Source of the DNA: Polymorphobacter megasporae
Lineage (GTDB): Bacteria; Pseudomonadota; Alphaproteobacteria; Sphingomonadales; Sphingomonadaceae
Direction: 5' to 3'
Assembly (NCBI RefSeq): GCF_018982885.2
Contig: NZ_CP081848.1
Coordinates: 2,356,001 to 2,420,000 of the forward strand
Length of the DNA stretch: 64,000 bases
This document shows, in pieces, positions 1 through 7,767 of the stretch. Made by a program: the position numbers and the translations under genes. The notes under the pieces were generated by a model, which saw only the letters and a list, made by a program, of their open reading frames with translations, was not told the DNA's origin and did no database searches. Position 1 is the stretch's first letter; each line of letters starts with the position of its first letter.

Positions 1-1230
1 ATTGAACAGCGGCGGCGTCTGTCGGATCGTCCTCGCGCGCGGCTCGAAGCGCAGGCGGGCCAGCTCAATCCAGTGCGTCGAATGTGACAGCAGCGGCAAC
101 GGATCGAGCGCGGTGACATTGGCGAAGAAGTTGCGGTCGGGGCCGGGGGCAGCATAGCTACTCGTCTGCGCTGCCATCGCCTTGCGGAAATACGGCTGGT
201 CCGGGACGAGGCCGGTCGCGACGAGAAAGTCGTTGAATTTAGCGGTCTTGGCCTCGGCCATCTGACGATAGGCTGCCGCGTCGTCGATCGGTGTGATCGG
301 CGACAGATTGCGGTTACGCACCTCCTCGAGCCGCAGCGACGTCAGCGCGCGATCGAGTTCACGCTGGAGGAGCGTCACCTGCTGGTCCCAGGTGTAGGGC
401 GATAGATCGACGTGCGCGACGTACCAGTCGTAGTTCGCCTTGCCGACGCCCGAGGGGCCAGTCTTCTTCGGGGCCTCGGCGGCGATCCAGTCGGCGAAGC
501 TGTCGGTGGCCGCCTTCGCGTCGCGCACCGCCTTGCGCAGTGCCGGGCTGGCACCGGCGAGCGACGCGGCTTGCTCGCCCGAAAAGGTCCGCATCTTGAG
601 ATCGCCGCGATCGAGCGCGGCGAGCACCTCGCTCTGCTCGCGAAAGGCGCGATCGCCGTAGCGCCACAGATCGGCGGCGTTGCTGACAGCGAGGTTGACG
701 CGCGCGGCCGTCAGCGTCGCCGCCACGCCGCCGAGCAGTTCGGTCAGCTTGCGATCGTCCGCGCGCGACAGCGGATAAGTGAACTTGAACAGGTCGATCG
801 CCGGGCTGGCTGACGGCCCTTCGTGCGCGGGAACGTCGCTCTCCTCACCGAACACGGTCTGGTAGAAGCCGGGATCGCGCGCCCATGGCTGCAGCACACG
901 CAAATAGAAATTGAAGCCGTTCATCTCGGCCTCGATCAACCGCCAATCATTGGTGTCGGCGGCAGGCCAGCCGGTGGTCGCGATCGCGTTGAGGCGAGCG
1001 CGGAACCGGGGCAGGTCTGCAGCCTTCCGCGCCATCGCCGAAGCACTGTAAGCGGGGACGCCGGCGCGAATGTCGGGTTGGACGAAGGCGCGCCAGTCGG
1101 CGAAGAGCGTGATAAGGGCGGCGTGCCCAGCGTCCGCTTGGGCGGCAACAGGGGATTGCGTGGGAGCTGCTTGCGAGCAGGTTGCCGACGCGAGTGCGGT
1201 GACCGTCATCGCCCAGATCAGCTGTCGCAT
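1..1230 (-). CDS. DUF885 family protein, N-terminal part (runs off the left edge)
   Basis: An open frame of 410 codons runs from an ATG at 1230 to the window edge without a stop. The start is preceded by a GAGGCGAG-type ribosome site. The first ~22 residues form a signal peptide ending near a Cys (SATCSQA), so the product is exported and may be a lipoprotein. The visible part has the alpha-helical character of DUF885 proteins, which are zinc-peptidase-like and often periplasmic. The stretch HSTHWIELARLR near the edge fits that family; the HExxPGH-like metal site would lie beyond the edge. Substrate is unknown. Family call is by overall resemblance, moderately sure. Confidence 0.7.
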   Translation of the reverse strand, partial: MRQLIWAMTVTALASATCSQAAPTQSPVAAQADAGHAALITLFADWRAFVQPDIRAGVPAYSASAMARKAADLPRFRARLNAIATTGWPAADTNDWRLIEAEMNGFNFYLRVLQPWARDPGFYQTVFGEESDVPAHEGPSASPAIDLFKFTYPLSRADDRKLTELLGGVAATLTAARVNLAVSNAADLWRYGDRAFREQSEVLAALDRGDLKMRTFSGEQAASLAGASPALRKAVRDAKAATDSFADWIAAEAPKKTGPSGVGKANYDWYVAHVDLSPYTWDQQVTLLQRELDRALTSLRLEEVRNRNLSPITPIDDAAAYRQMAEAKTAKFNDFLVATGLVPDQPYFRKAMAAQTSSYAAPGPDRNFFANVTALDPLPLLSHSTHWIELARLRFEPRARTIRQTPPLFN

Positions 1231-1492
1231 ATCTCGCCTCGTGCCTTGCCCCGTCGAGGCATGCCCGAGATTTCCGAGAAGCAAAAGCGAGGGATAAACG
1301 AGCGACCGAAGCCGGGTTGCGGGAAGGCCAATCTGAGCGTCGTGCCGACGGCGGCCTTGAGCCATGGCCGCGCCGCGGTGGCGTCGCCACGCAGCGCGTT
1401 AGCGGGAACGTGCACCATGTTCCCCACGACTGCGGCGCCGCTTGGCTTCCATCATGGTGATCGGCTCGTGCTCTTTACCGGGCGCTAGGGCG

Positions 1493-1515
1493 TTAAGTTG
1501 ACAGAGTTGACGTTT
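1493..1515 (+). repeat. 23-bp direct repeat, copy 1
   Basis: Exact match to 1570-1592. The core is GTTGACAGAGTTGAC, itself a doubled GTTGAC hexamer at 9-bp period. The two copies bracket a short GC-rich segment that can fold. Confidence 0.8.
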
Positions 1516-1569
1516 CTGTCGTTGCGAACCCGCGCTCCGGGGCGCTCGTAACACGGTTCTCCGCATTGC

Positions 1570-1592
1570 TTAAGTTGACAGAGTTGACGTTT
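1570..1592 (+). repeat. 23-bp direct repeat, copy 2
   Basis: Exact copy of 1493-1515, same orientation, start-to-start distance 77 bp. No further copy was noticed by eye in this window. It may be a dispersed sphingomonad intergenic repeat or a tandem binding site. Confidence 0.8.
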
Positions 1593-1753
1593 TTGGAGGG
1601 TTGAAGCCGTCTTCGCCTCCTCCGTGAACGTGTCGACTTGTCGCGGGCCAGTAATGAGAAAGAACAAGCGCCGCCCGGTGGCGACGGGGGCAGGCTAGTC
1701 CAGTGGACGGGGTGTAGGACAGCGGTTTGTGTCGAGGCGCGTGTCGGCTGCTT

Positions 1754-1787
1754 CCCCCCCAAAGTCGGCTATTCCACTTGGGGGGGG
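1754..1787. other. C-tract/G-tract hairpin
   Basis: Seven C followed by AA pairs with TT followed by eight G, giving a stem of about 9 bp and a loop of about 15 nt. It lies ~90 bp beyond the 3' end of the leftward gene at 1874-2728, so it may act as a terminator for it. There is no clear U-tract. Confidence 0.4.
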
Positions 1788-1873
1788 CGAATTGCTGATA
1801 ACAGCTTTGCTCTCGGTTCGTTGGGGCAATGGCGAGCCGCAGGTGGGGAACCCGCGGCTCGCCGGTGCGATGG

Positions 1874-2728
1874 CTAGGCGGTCGTGTAGCGGACGCCGGT
1901 GGCGCGGGCGCGCATTGCCCCGCCGACAAGACCGAAGCCGGCGATCATCAGCCCCCAGCTGGCCGGCTCGGGGACGGCCGCCGCGATCGAAACGAGCGTC
2001 GCCGAGCCTGACAGCCCGTGCTGATAGGTGTTGTCGTAGAGGGTCGTAAAATAACCCTCCTCGTTCAATACTGACTGATAGCTGTCGCTGGTGAATTCGG
2101 TCGAGAACGAGAACTGCAAGCCCGCCAAGGACGTCAGAAACTGCGCCGGGGTACGGACGACGAAAGGCGGCACGCCCAGGACCTTATCGTAGTCATTGCC
2201 ATAACTGAAGTAGGTCTGGAGCTTCTGCTCGGCGCTCGATTGGGCCTGAGCGGAATTGGTCGACACCGTCCACTGCTCTACCGAGGTAAAGTCGGCACCA
2301 TCGTGGTGGCTGCCGGTGGGATTAAAGGCGAACTGACTGTCCGACGATCCAAAACTGGCCTCGGCGAAGCTACCATTCTGCGGGTTGGTGATGCCCTGGA
2401 GCAGACTATCGCGGACGGGATTGCCAAGCATGGAAATCAGCGGGCTGGCGGACTGACCTTCGGAGATCAGAAAGTCGGGAATCTCGAATTGATTATACCT
2501 GAAAGCGAAATCAGCAACCACGATCTGCTGGGTGAAGCTGGTAAAATAGTCGGATTGCGACGAGTTCGTTTGATACGTGCCGTCCTGCTGGAGGTGCCGA
2601 TCAAAATCCGAGATGCGAGTTACGTTCACCTGGAACGTCAGCACCGTGCTTGCGTCCACGGCGTGAGGCGCCCCTAGGCCGAACACACATGCGCACGTCC
2701 CTACGATTAGACTCCGCCTCGTCATCAT
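1874..2728 (-). CDS. PEPxxWA-CTERM sorting domain protein
   Basis: Secreted protein of about 284 residues with an N-terminal signal peptide (MTRRSLIVGTCACVFGLGA) and a C-terminal sorting signal: VPEPASWGLMIAGFG, a short hydrophobic helix, then a basic tail (RARATGVR). This is the PEPxxWA variant typical of sphingomonads and is expected to be recognised by an exosortase-type enzyme at the inner membrane; none is encoded here. The middle is Ser/Thr/Asn/Gln-rich, as in extracellular matrix-type proteins, with no recognised domain. Two adjacent ATGs (2728, 2725) follow a GAGGG ribosome site, and 2725 has the better spacing. Function beyond export unknown. Confidence 0.85.
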   Translation of the reverse strand: MMTRRSLIVGTCACVFGLGAPHAVDASTVLTFQVNVTRISDFDRHLQQDGTYQTNSSQSDYFTSFTQQIVVADFAFRYNQFEIPDFLISEGQSASPLISMLGNPVRDSLLQGITNPQNGSFAEASFGSSDSQFAFNPTGSHHDGADFTSVEQWTVSTNSAQAQSSAEQKLQTYFSYGNDYDKVLGVPPFVVRTPAQFLTSLAGLQFSFSTEFTSDSYQSVLNEEGYFTTLYDNTYQHGLSGSATLVSIAAAVPEPASWGLMIAGFGLVGGAMRARATGVRYTTA

Positions 2729-2973
2729 CAACCCTCGTTATTTCTATGAAAATCTTAGAACCCCGTCACGAAAGGAATTCTGCAACCTACCCTTGAGCCG
2801 ATTTATTCGAACCAGCTCTTAAATGCCCTCTGGAATGGCCATATATAGGCCGGCGACAAATCGCCAGCTTACCAAATGGCCATAAATGTCGATTTCGGCG
2901 CTAAACCGCACATATGGGACGTCTGGCGTAGCTCACCGGGATTCTGGGTCATGCGGCTGGTCTCTGTCACTAG

Positions 2974-3165
2974 ACCCGCCTGGTCGACGACCGCCTCGCG
3001 GTGCATCGCGCGATGTGCAACCCGCTCAACAAGAGCACTCTGGTCGAGCTCGCCGCGCGCTACGGCTTTCGTGATCAGGCCGCCCTGTTACGCAGCTTTC
3101 GAAAAGCATTCGGGACGACACCGAGCAAGCTGCGTGAACATCAAGCCGTTGCCGAGCCGGTGAAG
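2974..3165 (+). pseudogene. AraC-family regulator remnant (C-terminal helix-turn-helix only)
   Basis: After an in-frame TAG at 2971-2973 the frame reads as the end of an AraC/XylS DNA-binding domain: LVELAARYGF, then LLRSFRKAFGTTPSKLRE, matching the second helix-turn-helix and its closing motif. No sensor domain or first helix-turn-helix is found upstream. The frame continues into low-quality sequence rather than ending just after the domain. This is best read as a decayed gene fragment. Confidence 0.6.
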
Positions 3166-3212
3166 ACCGAGTTTCCACCCGATCAAATCCGACTTGCCCT
3201 CGACAGCATCGA

Positions 3213-3452
3213 TTGGCCGAGCAAGATGGAGCCGATCGCGAGGGCTCGTCGGTCGAGCGTGATGTCGCAAAGCTGTTCGGGGAACGCACCGACGCGTGGC
3301 AGGCAGTCGATGCCGACTGGCTCGCCGCGGCCTTTGCCGATGACGCGCGATTTATCGCTTTTGACGGCACAGTGCTTACTGGACCCAAGGAGATTGCCGA
3401 GGCTCGGCAAACGTACGACCGGGCTTGGCACGATCACGAAATCGCATCCTGA
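3213..3452 (+). pseudogene. SgcJ/EcaC-like (NTF2 fold) fragment
   Basis: An ~80-residue frame contains the first half of an NTF2-like fold of the SgcJ/EcaC/DUF4440 type: DAWQAVDADWLAAAFADDAR, then a GTVLTGPKEIAEA segment. It stops where the beta-sheet half should follow. It has only a TTG start and no ribosome site. Together with the AraC fragment just upstream it marks a degraded patch. Confidence 0.45.
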
Positions 3453-3596
3453 CCCGGTAGAACGTCGATATCCCGATGCAATTAGCGCGATTGCTGAGTG
3501 CGCATCGTTTCGGGGCCGTCGCTAGCGGCAGCTGACCGAAGCCTTGTCCTGAAAGCCCTCAGACCGCGGCTCTGGCAGGTCAGCGCTGCAGCGACC

Positions 3597-3632
3597 ACCC
3601 GCAACGCCGTCTTGCTCGACGGCATTGCGGGT
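3597..3632 (-). terminator. Terminator-like hairpin after the 3641-4432 gene
   Basis: ACCCGCAACGCCGTC pairs with GACGGCATTGCGGGT across a 6-nt loop, a 15-bp stem with one wobble pair in the leftward transcript. It sits 9 bp past the stop of the leftward PEPxxWA gene. No strong U-tract follows. Confidence 0.65.
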
Positions 3633-3640
3633 GCTGCGCG

Positions 3641-4432
3641 TCAGGCAGCGCGGGCAGGGCGGCCCGAGCGGCGGCGCATGCTGGCGCCGACGAAGCCGAA
3701 ACCGCCGATCATCATCGCCCACGTCGCCGGCTCGGGAACCGCAGCGGCTGCGGCGGACAGGTCGAACTTATACTCGTTCGCACCGGCGATGATGTCGTCG
3801 TAGTGGACGAACACGCCCGACCCGGCGCCGCTGCCGACACCGACATAAACGCCGCCGACGGTCGCGCCGCCGAGATTGTTGCTCGCCACCCACTGCGCCA
3901 GCGTCTTCTCGTTATTCTCGTTGCCGTTGCTCTTCAGGTAGAAAGTGGAATTGGTGTTGGTGACGTTCCACGTGCCTTTCGGCGCCGCCGCGCCGTACCC
4001 GCCGGCCTGATAGGCCTGCTCGAAAACAAGCTCGTCTTTGACATTGCCCTGCCAGAACACGATGCGAAGCGCCGGACCGTAAAGCGGATTGATCGAGCTC
4101 GTCGACATTGAATCGACCTTGTAGCTGAAGCTCAAGTTGGTGAAGTTCGACAACGTGCCGAGATTATTCACGCCACCGTCGGTATTCGGATTGCCGTACA
4201 GGCCGAACTCGCCGCCGAGGACAAAGCGGTCACGGTCGCCGTGGGCAGCGACCGAGCCATTGCCGTCGTATGCGTCGCCGGTGATTTCGGCGTTGCCGCC
4301 ACCGCCGCTTTCGCTCGTGACGTCGCTCCAGCCCTGCATGTTCGCCGGGGTGACGTGAACGACGTTGGTCGCCTGGGCGGCGGTCGCCGAGACGATGCTA
4401 CCGGCAAGTGCCAGAGTTAGATAAGTCTTCAT
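3641..4432 (-). CDS. PEPxxWA-CTERM sorting domain protein
   Basis: A 263-residue secreted protein. It has a signal peptide (MKTYLTLALAGSIVSATAAQA), a Gly/Asn/Ser-rich body that looks like a beta-sandwich surface domain, and the C-terminal signal VPEPATWAMMIGGFGFVG followed by basic RRRSGR. The ATG at 4432 follows a strong GAAGGGGGA ribosome site. It shares only the sorting signal with the neighbour at 1874-2728. Likely anchored or released at the cell surface after exosortase processing; specific role unknown. Confidence 0.9.
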   Translation of the reverse strand: MKTYLTLALAGSIVSATAAQATNVVHVTPANMQGWSDVTSESGGGGNAEITGDAYDGNGSVAAHGDRDRFVLGGEFGLYGNPNTDGGVNNLGTLSNFTNLSFSYKVDSMSTSSINPLYGPALRIVFWQGNVKDELVFEQAYQAGGYGAAAPKGTWNVTNTNSTFYLKSNGNENNEKTLAQWVASNNLGGATVGGVYVGVGSGAGSGVFVHYDDIIAGANEYKFDLSAAAAAVPEPATWAMMIGGFGFVGASMRRRSGRPARAA

Positions 4433-4725
4433 CGGAACGATCCCCCTTCAAGCTAGCTTCACACGATGCAAGCTGCTGATTCGAGGGCCAATTAACAGAT
4501 AATTAATCTTGTCTCAAGATTGTTTAGAATTGCACCGATTGTCTGATGGCGTACTGTTGCGAGCACGCACGGCGGTGATTGCGTTCGGCCACGTTCTCCC
4601 CGTCAGAGCGGCTCCACCTCGCGCTGGCCTGCCCATGGGGTCTGGTCAGAAGCCGCCGCCTTGGCGACAGATGCGGCTCCCGCATGCCCCATCGGACATG
4701 CCAAACGTCTGCAAGGGGAACTGTC
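4433..4725. promoter_or_regulatory. Divergent intergenic region with AT-rich inverted repeat
   Basis: 293 bp between the leftward PEPxxWA gene and the rightward sheath gene. The left part (about 4490-4525) is AT-rich and carries a perfect 7-bp inverted repeat AATCTTG-TCT-CAAGATT at 4505-4521, next to two AATTAA motifs. This is a plausible promoter/operator zone for one or both genes. The rest shows nothing recognisable. Confidence 0.4.
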
Positions 4726-6396
4726 GTGCCGGTCACCGTCACATACCCGGGGGTCTATGTATCCGAGGTGTCGAGCAGCGCAGCCGGTGTCACGGCTGTG
4801 CCGAAATCGACGGCGGCGTTCGTCGGCTGGTTTCCGCGCGGTCCGGTGGGGCGCGCCACTTGGATCGACGGCTTGGCCCAATTCGAGGCCGAATTCGGCG
4901 GCCTGCACCGGGAGAGCGAGGCGGCCTATGCCGTCCATCAATTCTTCGCAAACGGCGGCGCAGATGCTTTGATCGTCCGCCTGGTCACCGATGCCCGGCT
5001 TGCCGCGACGGCATTTCCGATACCGCCCTCGGCTTCCATAACCGCACCCCAGTCGATCGATGCGGCTGATCATGCCGGGCGACCGGCTGTCGCCAACGTC
5101 GAAGGCGACACCGACGCGAAATTGATCGTCGCCGCGGCAAACCCCGGCGGCTGGGGCAACGCGCTTCGCGTCTTCATCGCGATTGATCCGGGCGGAACCT
5201 TCAGCCTCGCCGTCAGCGAGACCGCCGACGCGGGGGGCACAACGGTGTCATTGACCCGCGAAGACTATCGCGGGCTGACGCTGACGCCGGGCGCGGTCGG
5301 CAACGCCCTCGAAGTGGTCAACGGACGGTCGTCGCTCATATCGCTCTCCGTGGCAGGATCGCCTATCGCCGCGGGGGCGTATCCGGCTGCGACCGGCGGC
5401 GATGCGGCGTCGACACCCTTGGAGATTTGGGTCGCGCTGACCGGCGGTGTCGACGGTGCGCTGCCGACGATCGCCGACCTCGACCCCTCCGCCACCTGCG
5501 CCGCGCGCGAGCCCGGCTGGCTGGACCAGTTGACGGCCATCGCGTCCGACGATTTCGACATGCTGTGCATCCCCGATACGATCGATCTGCCGGCCGATGC
5601 TGCCAAGATCGTGTTCGACGCCGCGAATGCGTTCTGCATTGCCTCGCATGCGATCTACCTGTTCGACATTCCGGCAGCGATGATGACCACGCTCGTTCAG
5701 CTGCGCGATCTGCCAGCCGCGATGAAAGCCGCCGGCTTCTTGTCTGGGAGCAGCTTCGGCAGTGCGACCTACGCGCCGACCTTACAGATGCCGGACCCGC
5801 TTGACGGCGGGCGCAGCCGCATCGTCGGTCCGTCGGGAACGATCGCCGGGCTCATCGCACGCACGGACGCTGCTATCGGGGTCTGGAAAGCCCCCGCGGG
5901 GATCGAGGCCACCCTGGCCGGCGTTCAAATTTCCCTGAAGGTCGACGACGCCGCGAATGGCTTGTTGAATAGCGCCGGCATCAACGTCCTGCGCAATTTT
6001 CCCAATCACGGGCCGCTGTGCTGGGGGGCACGGACAATGGCCGGGGCCGACGAATTCGGGAGTGATTGGAAGTACATCAGCGTCCGCCGGCTCGTCGACC
6101 ACATCGAGCGGTCGCTGTCTCAAAACCTAAAATGGGTCGTCTTCGAGCCCAACGATGCGGCGCTATGGAGTCAGATCCGGATGGAGATCGACACAGTCCT
6201 GCAGGGCCTCTTCGTCGCCGGCGCGTTCAGCGGCGCGACCCCGGGAGCGGCCTTCTTCGTCCAGTGCGACGCAACGACGACCTCGCAGGCCGACATGCAA
6301 CAAGGTATCGTCAGGATCGTCGTCGGCGTCGCCCCGACCCGGCCGGCGGAGTTCGTGATCATCCGGATCGAACAGGCCACTGCGCAACCGACTTAG
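4726..6396 (+). CDS. Contractile tail sheath protein (phage/eCIS type)
   Basis: A 556-residue protein starting at GTG 4726 behind the site AAGGGGAA. The opening MPVTVTYPGVYVSEV is the classic start of tail-sheath proteins of myophages and of extracellular contractile injection systems. The C-terminal domain is also typical: a glycine-rich turn, FFVQCDATTTSQADMQQG, then a VGVAPTRPAEFVIIRI strand. Such proteins polymerise around an inner tube and contract to drive it through a membrane. What is odd is the context: no tube, baseplate, spike, ATPase or other sheath gene lies nearby. It is either an orphan remnant or works with components encoded elsewhere. Identity is secure; function in isolation is not. 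Confidence 0.9.
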   Translation: MPVTVTYPGVYVSEVSSSAAGVTAVPKSTAAFVGWFPRGPVGRATWIDGLAQFEAEFGGLHRESEAAYAVHQFFANGGADALIVRLVTDARLAATAFPIPPSASITAPQSIDAADHAGRPAVANVEGDTDAKLIVAAANPGGWGNALRVFIAIDPGGTFSLAVSETADAGGTTVSLTREDYRGLTLTPGAVGNALEVVNGRSSLISLSVAGSPIAAGAYPAATGGDAASTPLEIWVALTGGVDGALPTIADLDPSATCAAREPGWLDQLTAIASDDFDMLCIPDTIDLPADAAKIVFDAANAFCIASHAIYLFDIPAAMMTTLVQLRDLPAAMKAAGFLSGSSFGSATYAPTLQMPDPLDGGRSRIVGPSGTIAGLIARTDAAIGVWKAPAGIEATLAGVQISLKVDDAANGLLNSAGINVLRNFPNHGPLCWGARTMAGADEFGSDWKYISVRRLVDHIERSLSQNLKWVVFEPNDAALWSQIRMEIDTVLQGLFVAGAFSGATPGAAFFVQCDATTTSQADMQQGIVRIVVGVAPTRPAEFVIIRIEQATAQPT

Positions 6397-6507
6397 GCAC
6401 ACAGGCCGCCTTCGCTGCCTTAGCATTACCCCGGCAAACCGCTGGCGCGAGAGCTAACCTTCGCGGTTCAAGGTTCAATCTCCCAAAGTCGTCATCGACG
6501 TGACGTT

Positions 6508-6526
6508 GCATCAATAAAATTGATGC
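6508..6526. promoter_or_regulatory. Perfect 8-bp inverted repeat upstream of the TonB receptor
   Basis: GCATCAAT-AAA-ATTGATGC, an operator-like or hairpin-forming element ~100 bp upstream of the receptor start and 112 bp after the sheath stop. It could also act as a terminator for the sheath gene, but lacks a U-tract. Confidence 0.45.
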
Positions 6527-6577
6527 TCGAACAATGGTAAAATCAATTGGTCATCCCCTCGGCGACCGGTCTAACGA

Positions 6578-6590
6578 TTGGTCAGACCAA
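6578..6590. promoter_or_regulatory. FadR/PdhR-type GntR operator candidate
   Basis: TTGGTCAGACCAA is a perfect 6-1-6 palindrome matching the TGGTnnnACCA pattern bound by FCD-subfamily GntR regulators. It lies 39 bp before the ATG of the TonB receptor at 6630. A related half site (AATTGGTCAT) lies ~30 bp upstream. The binding protein is not identified; the window's own GntR gene (26009-26680) is flanked by a different palindrome. Confidence 0.5.
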
Positions 6591-6629
6591 AATTTGACTG
6601 CGGTAAGCGGCTCTTGGGGGAGAATTCCG

Positions 6630-7767
6630 ATGCTCGAAAAACGATTGACGTCATGCATCCGCGACTTGGAGATGCCGTCGGCGCGACTGTCGTTGCACTC
6701 GGCACTGCTCCTGACCGTGTCCGGCGTCTTCATCGCCGGTTCCGCGTCGGCTCAGCAAGCGATGGTTGCCAGCGCAACACCCGCTTTGGCATCGACCGCG
6801 ACACCGGCAGACACGGCGACCGAGCCGCAGGACATTGTCATCACGTCGTCGCGCCTTTCGCGCGACGGGTTCACGTCGCCGACGCCGACGACAGTGGTCA
6901 GCCAGGAATTCGTCCAGGACCGCGCGCTGACCAGTATCGGCGATGCACTGAACAAGGTGCCATCGTTCCGCGCGGCCGTGTCGCCCAACGCCGGCGGCCT
7001 CGGCAATTCGGGCGCGTTCCTTGCCGACCTTCGCGGCCTCGGGCCGACGCGAACGCTGGTGCTGCTCGATCGTGCGCGGTTGCCGCAGACGATCGTCCCG
7101 GGTCTCGCGACGTCGGCAGGGTCGACCGACCTCAACGTCATTCCGACCGTGCTGATCCGTAATTCGGACGTCGTCACCGGCGGTGCATCAGCCGCCTACG
7201 GCTCCGATGCCGTCGCCGGCGTCATCAACTTCCAGCTCGACGATCACTTCGAGGGCCTCAAGGGTTCGGCTCAGTACGGCGCAACCCGCTACGGCGACGC
7301 CAAGGACAGGTTCGTCACACTCGCTGCGGGTACGACCTTCGCCAACGGTCGCGGGCATGTCGTCGCCGGCTTCGAATACAACGATGACGGCGGCACCGGT
7401 TATTACAACACCGTGCGCGACTGGGGGCGGACGCAGTATAACGGCATCGTCATCACCAACCGCCCGACCGGCACGCCGAGCACGGTCCTCGGGCCGAACG
7501 GCAATTACTTCGGCACGGCGACGAGCGGCGGGCTGATCCTGTCGAACGGCGCTCTCAAAGGCCTCGCCTTCGTGCCGACCGCAAGCGGCGGCGTCACGAC
7601 GACCGCGTTCGCGCCCGGCCTGAGCAACCTGACCTCCAGCCTCGACTTTTTCACCCCGGCAGCGCTCGCGGCCAATACTGCGGCGGGCATCAACAACCTA
7701 AATCCGCAACAACTTCACCCGGCGCAGACGCGGTACAACGCGATGGGCAAGCTGTCGTACGACCTTA
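6630..7767 (+). pseudogene. TonB-dependent receptor, N-terminal part (split by IS insertion)
   Basis: Start ATG 6630 follows the ribosome site GGGGGAGA. The fragment holds a signal sequence ending in AGSASAQQ, a TonB box-like DIVITSSR, the plug domain (VVTGGASAAYGSDAVAGVIN is its signature region) and the first barrel strands, up to GKLSYDL at 7766. There an IS begins; the frame runs a few codons into it and stops at 7799. Removing 7768-8701 rejoins the frame with the fragment at 8702 without any change, giving a protein of 988 residues. The family imports large scarce substrates across the outer membrane. The split gene should be non-functional. Confidence 0.9.

Larger units (their letters stand above)
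1231..1873. other. 643-bp intergenic region with repeats, no convincing gene
   Basis: Short open frames here lack ribosome sites and resemble no family. The region carries an exact 23-bp direct repeat (1493-1515 and 1570-1592) and a C-tract/G-tract hairpin (1754-1787), described separately. It presumably also holds the promoter for the leftward DUF885 gene. Confidence 0.6.

Noticed and set aside
1493-1592. CRISPR array
   Set aside because: Only two repeat units, the spacer is a single GC-rich foldable segment, and no cas gene is present.
4726-6396. Prophage region around the sheath gene
   Set aside because: No integrase, terminase, capsid, tail tube or baseplate genes and no attachment-site duplication were seen on either side.
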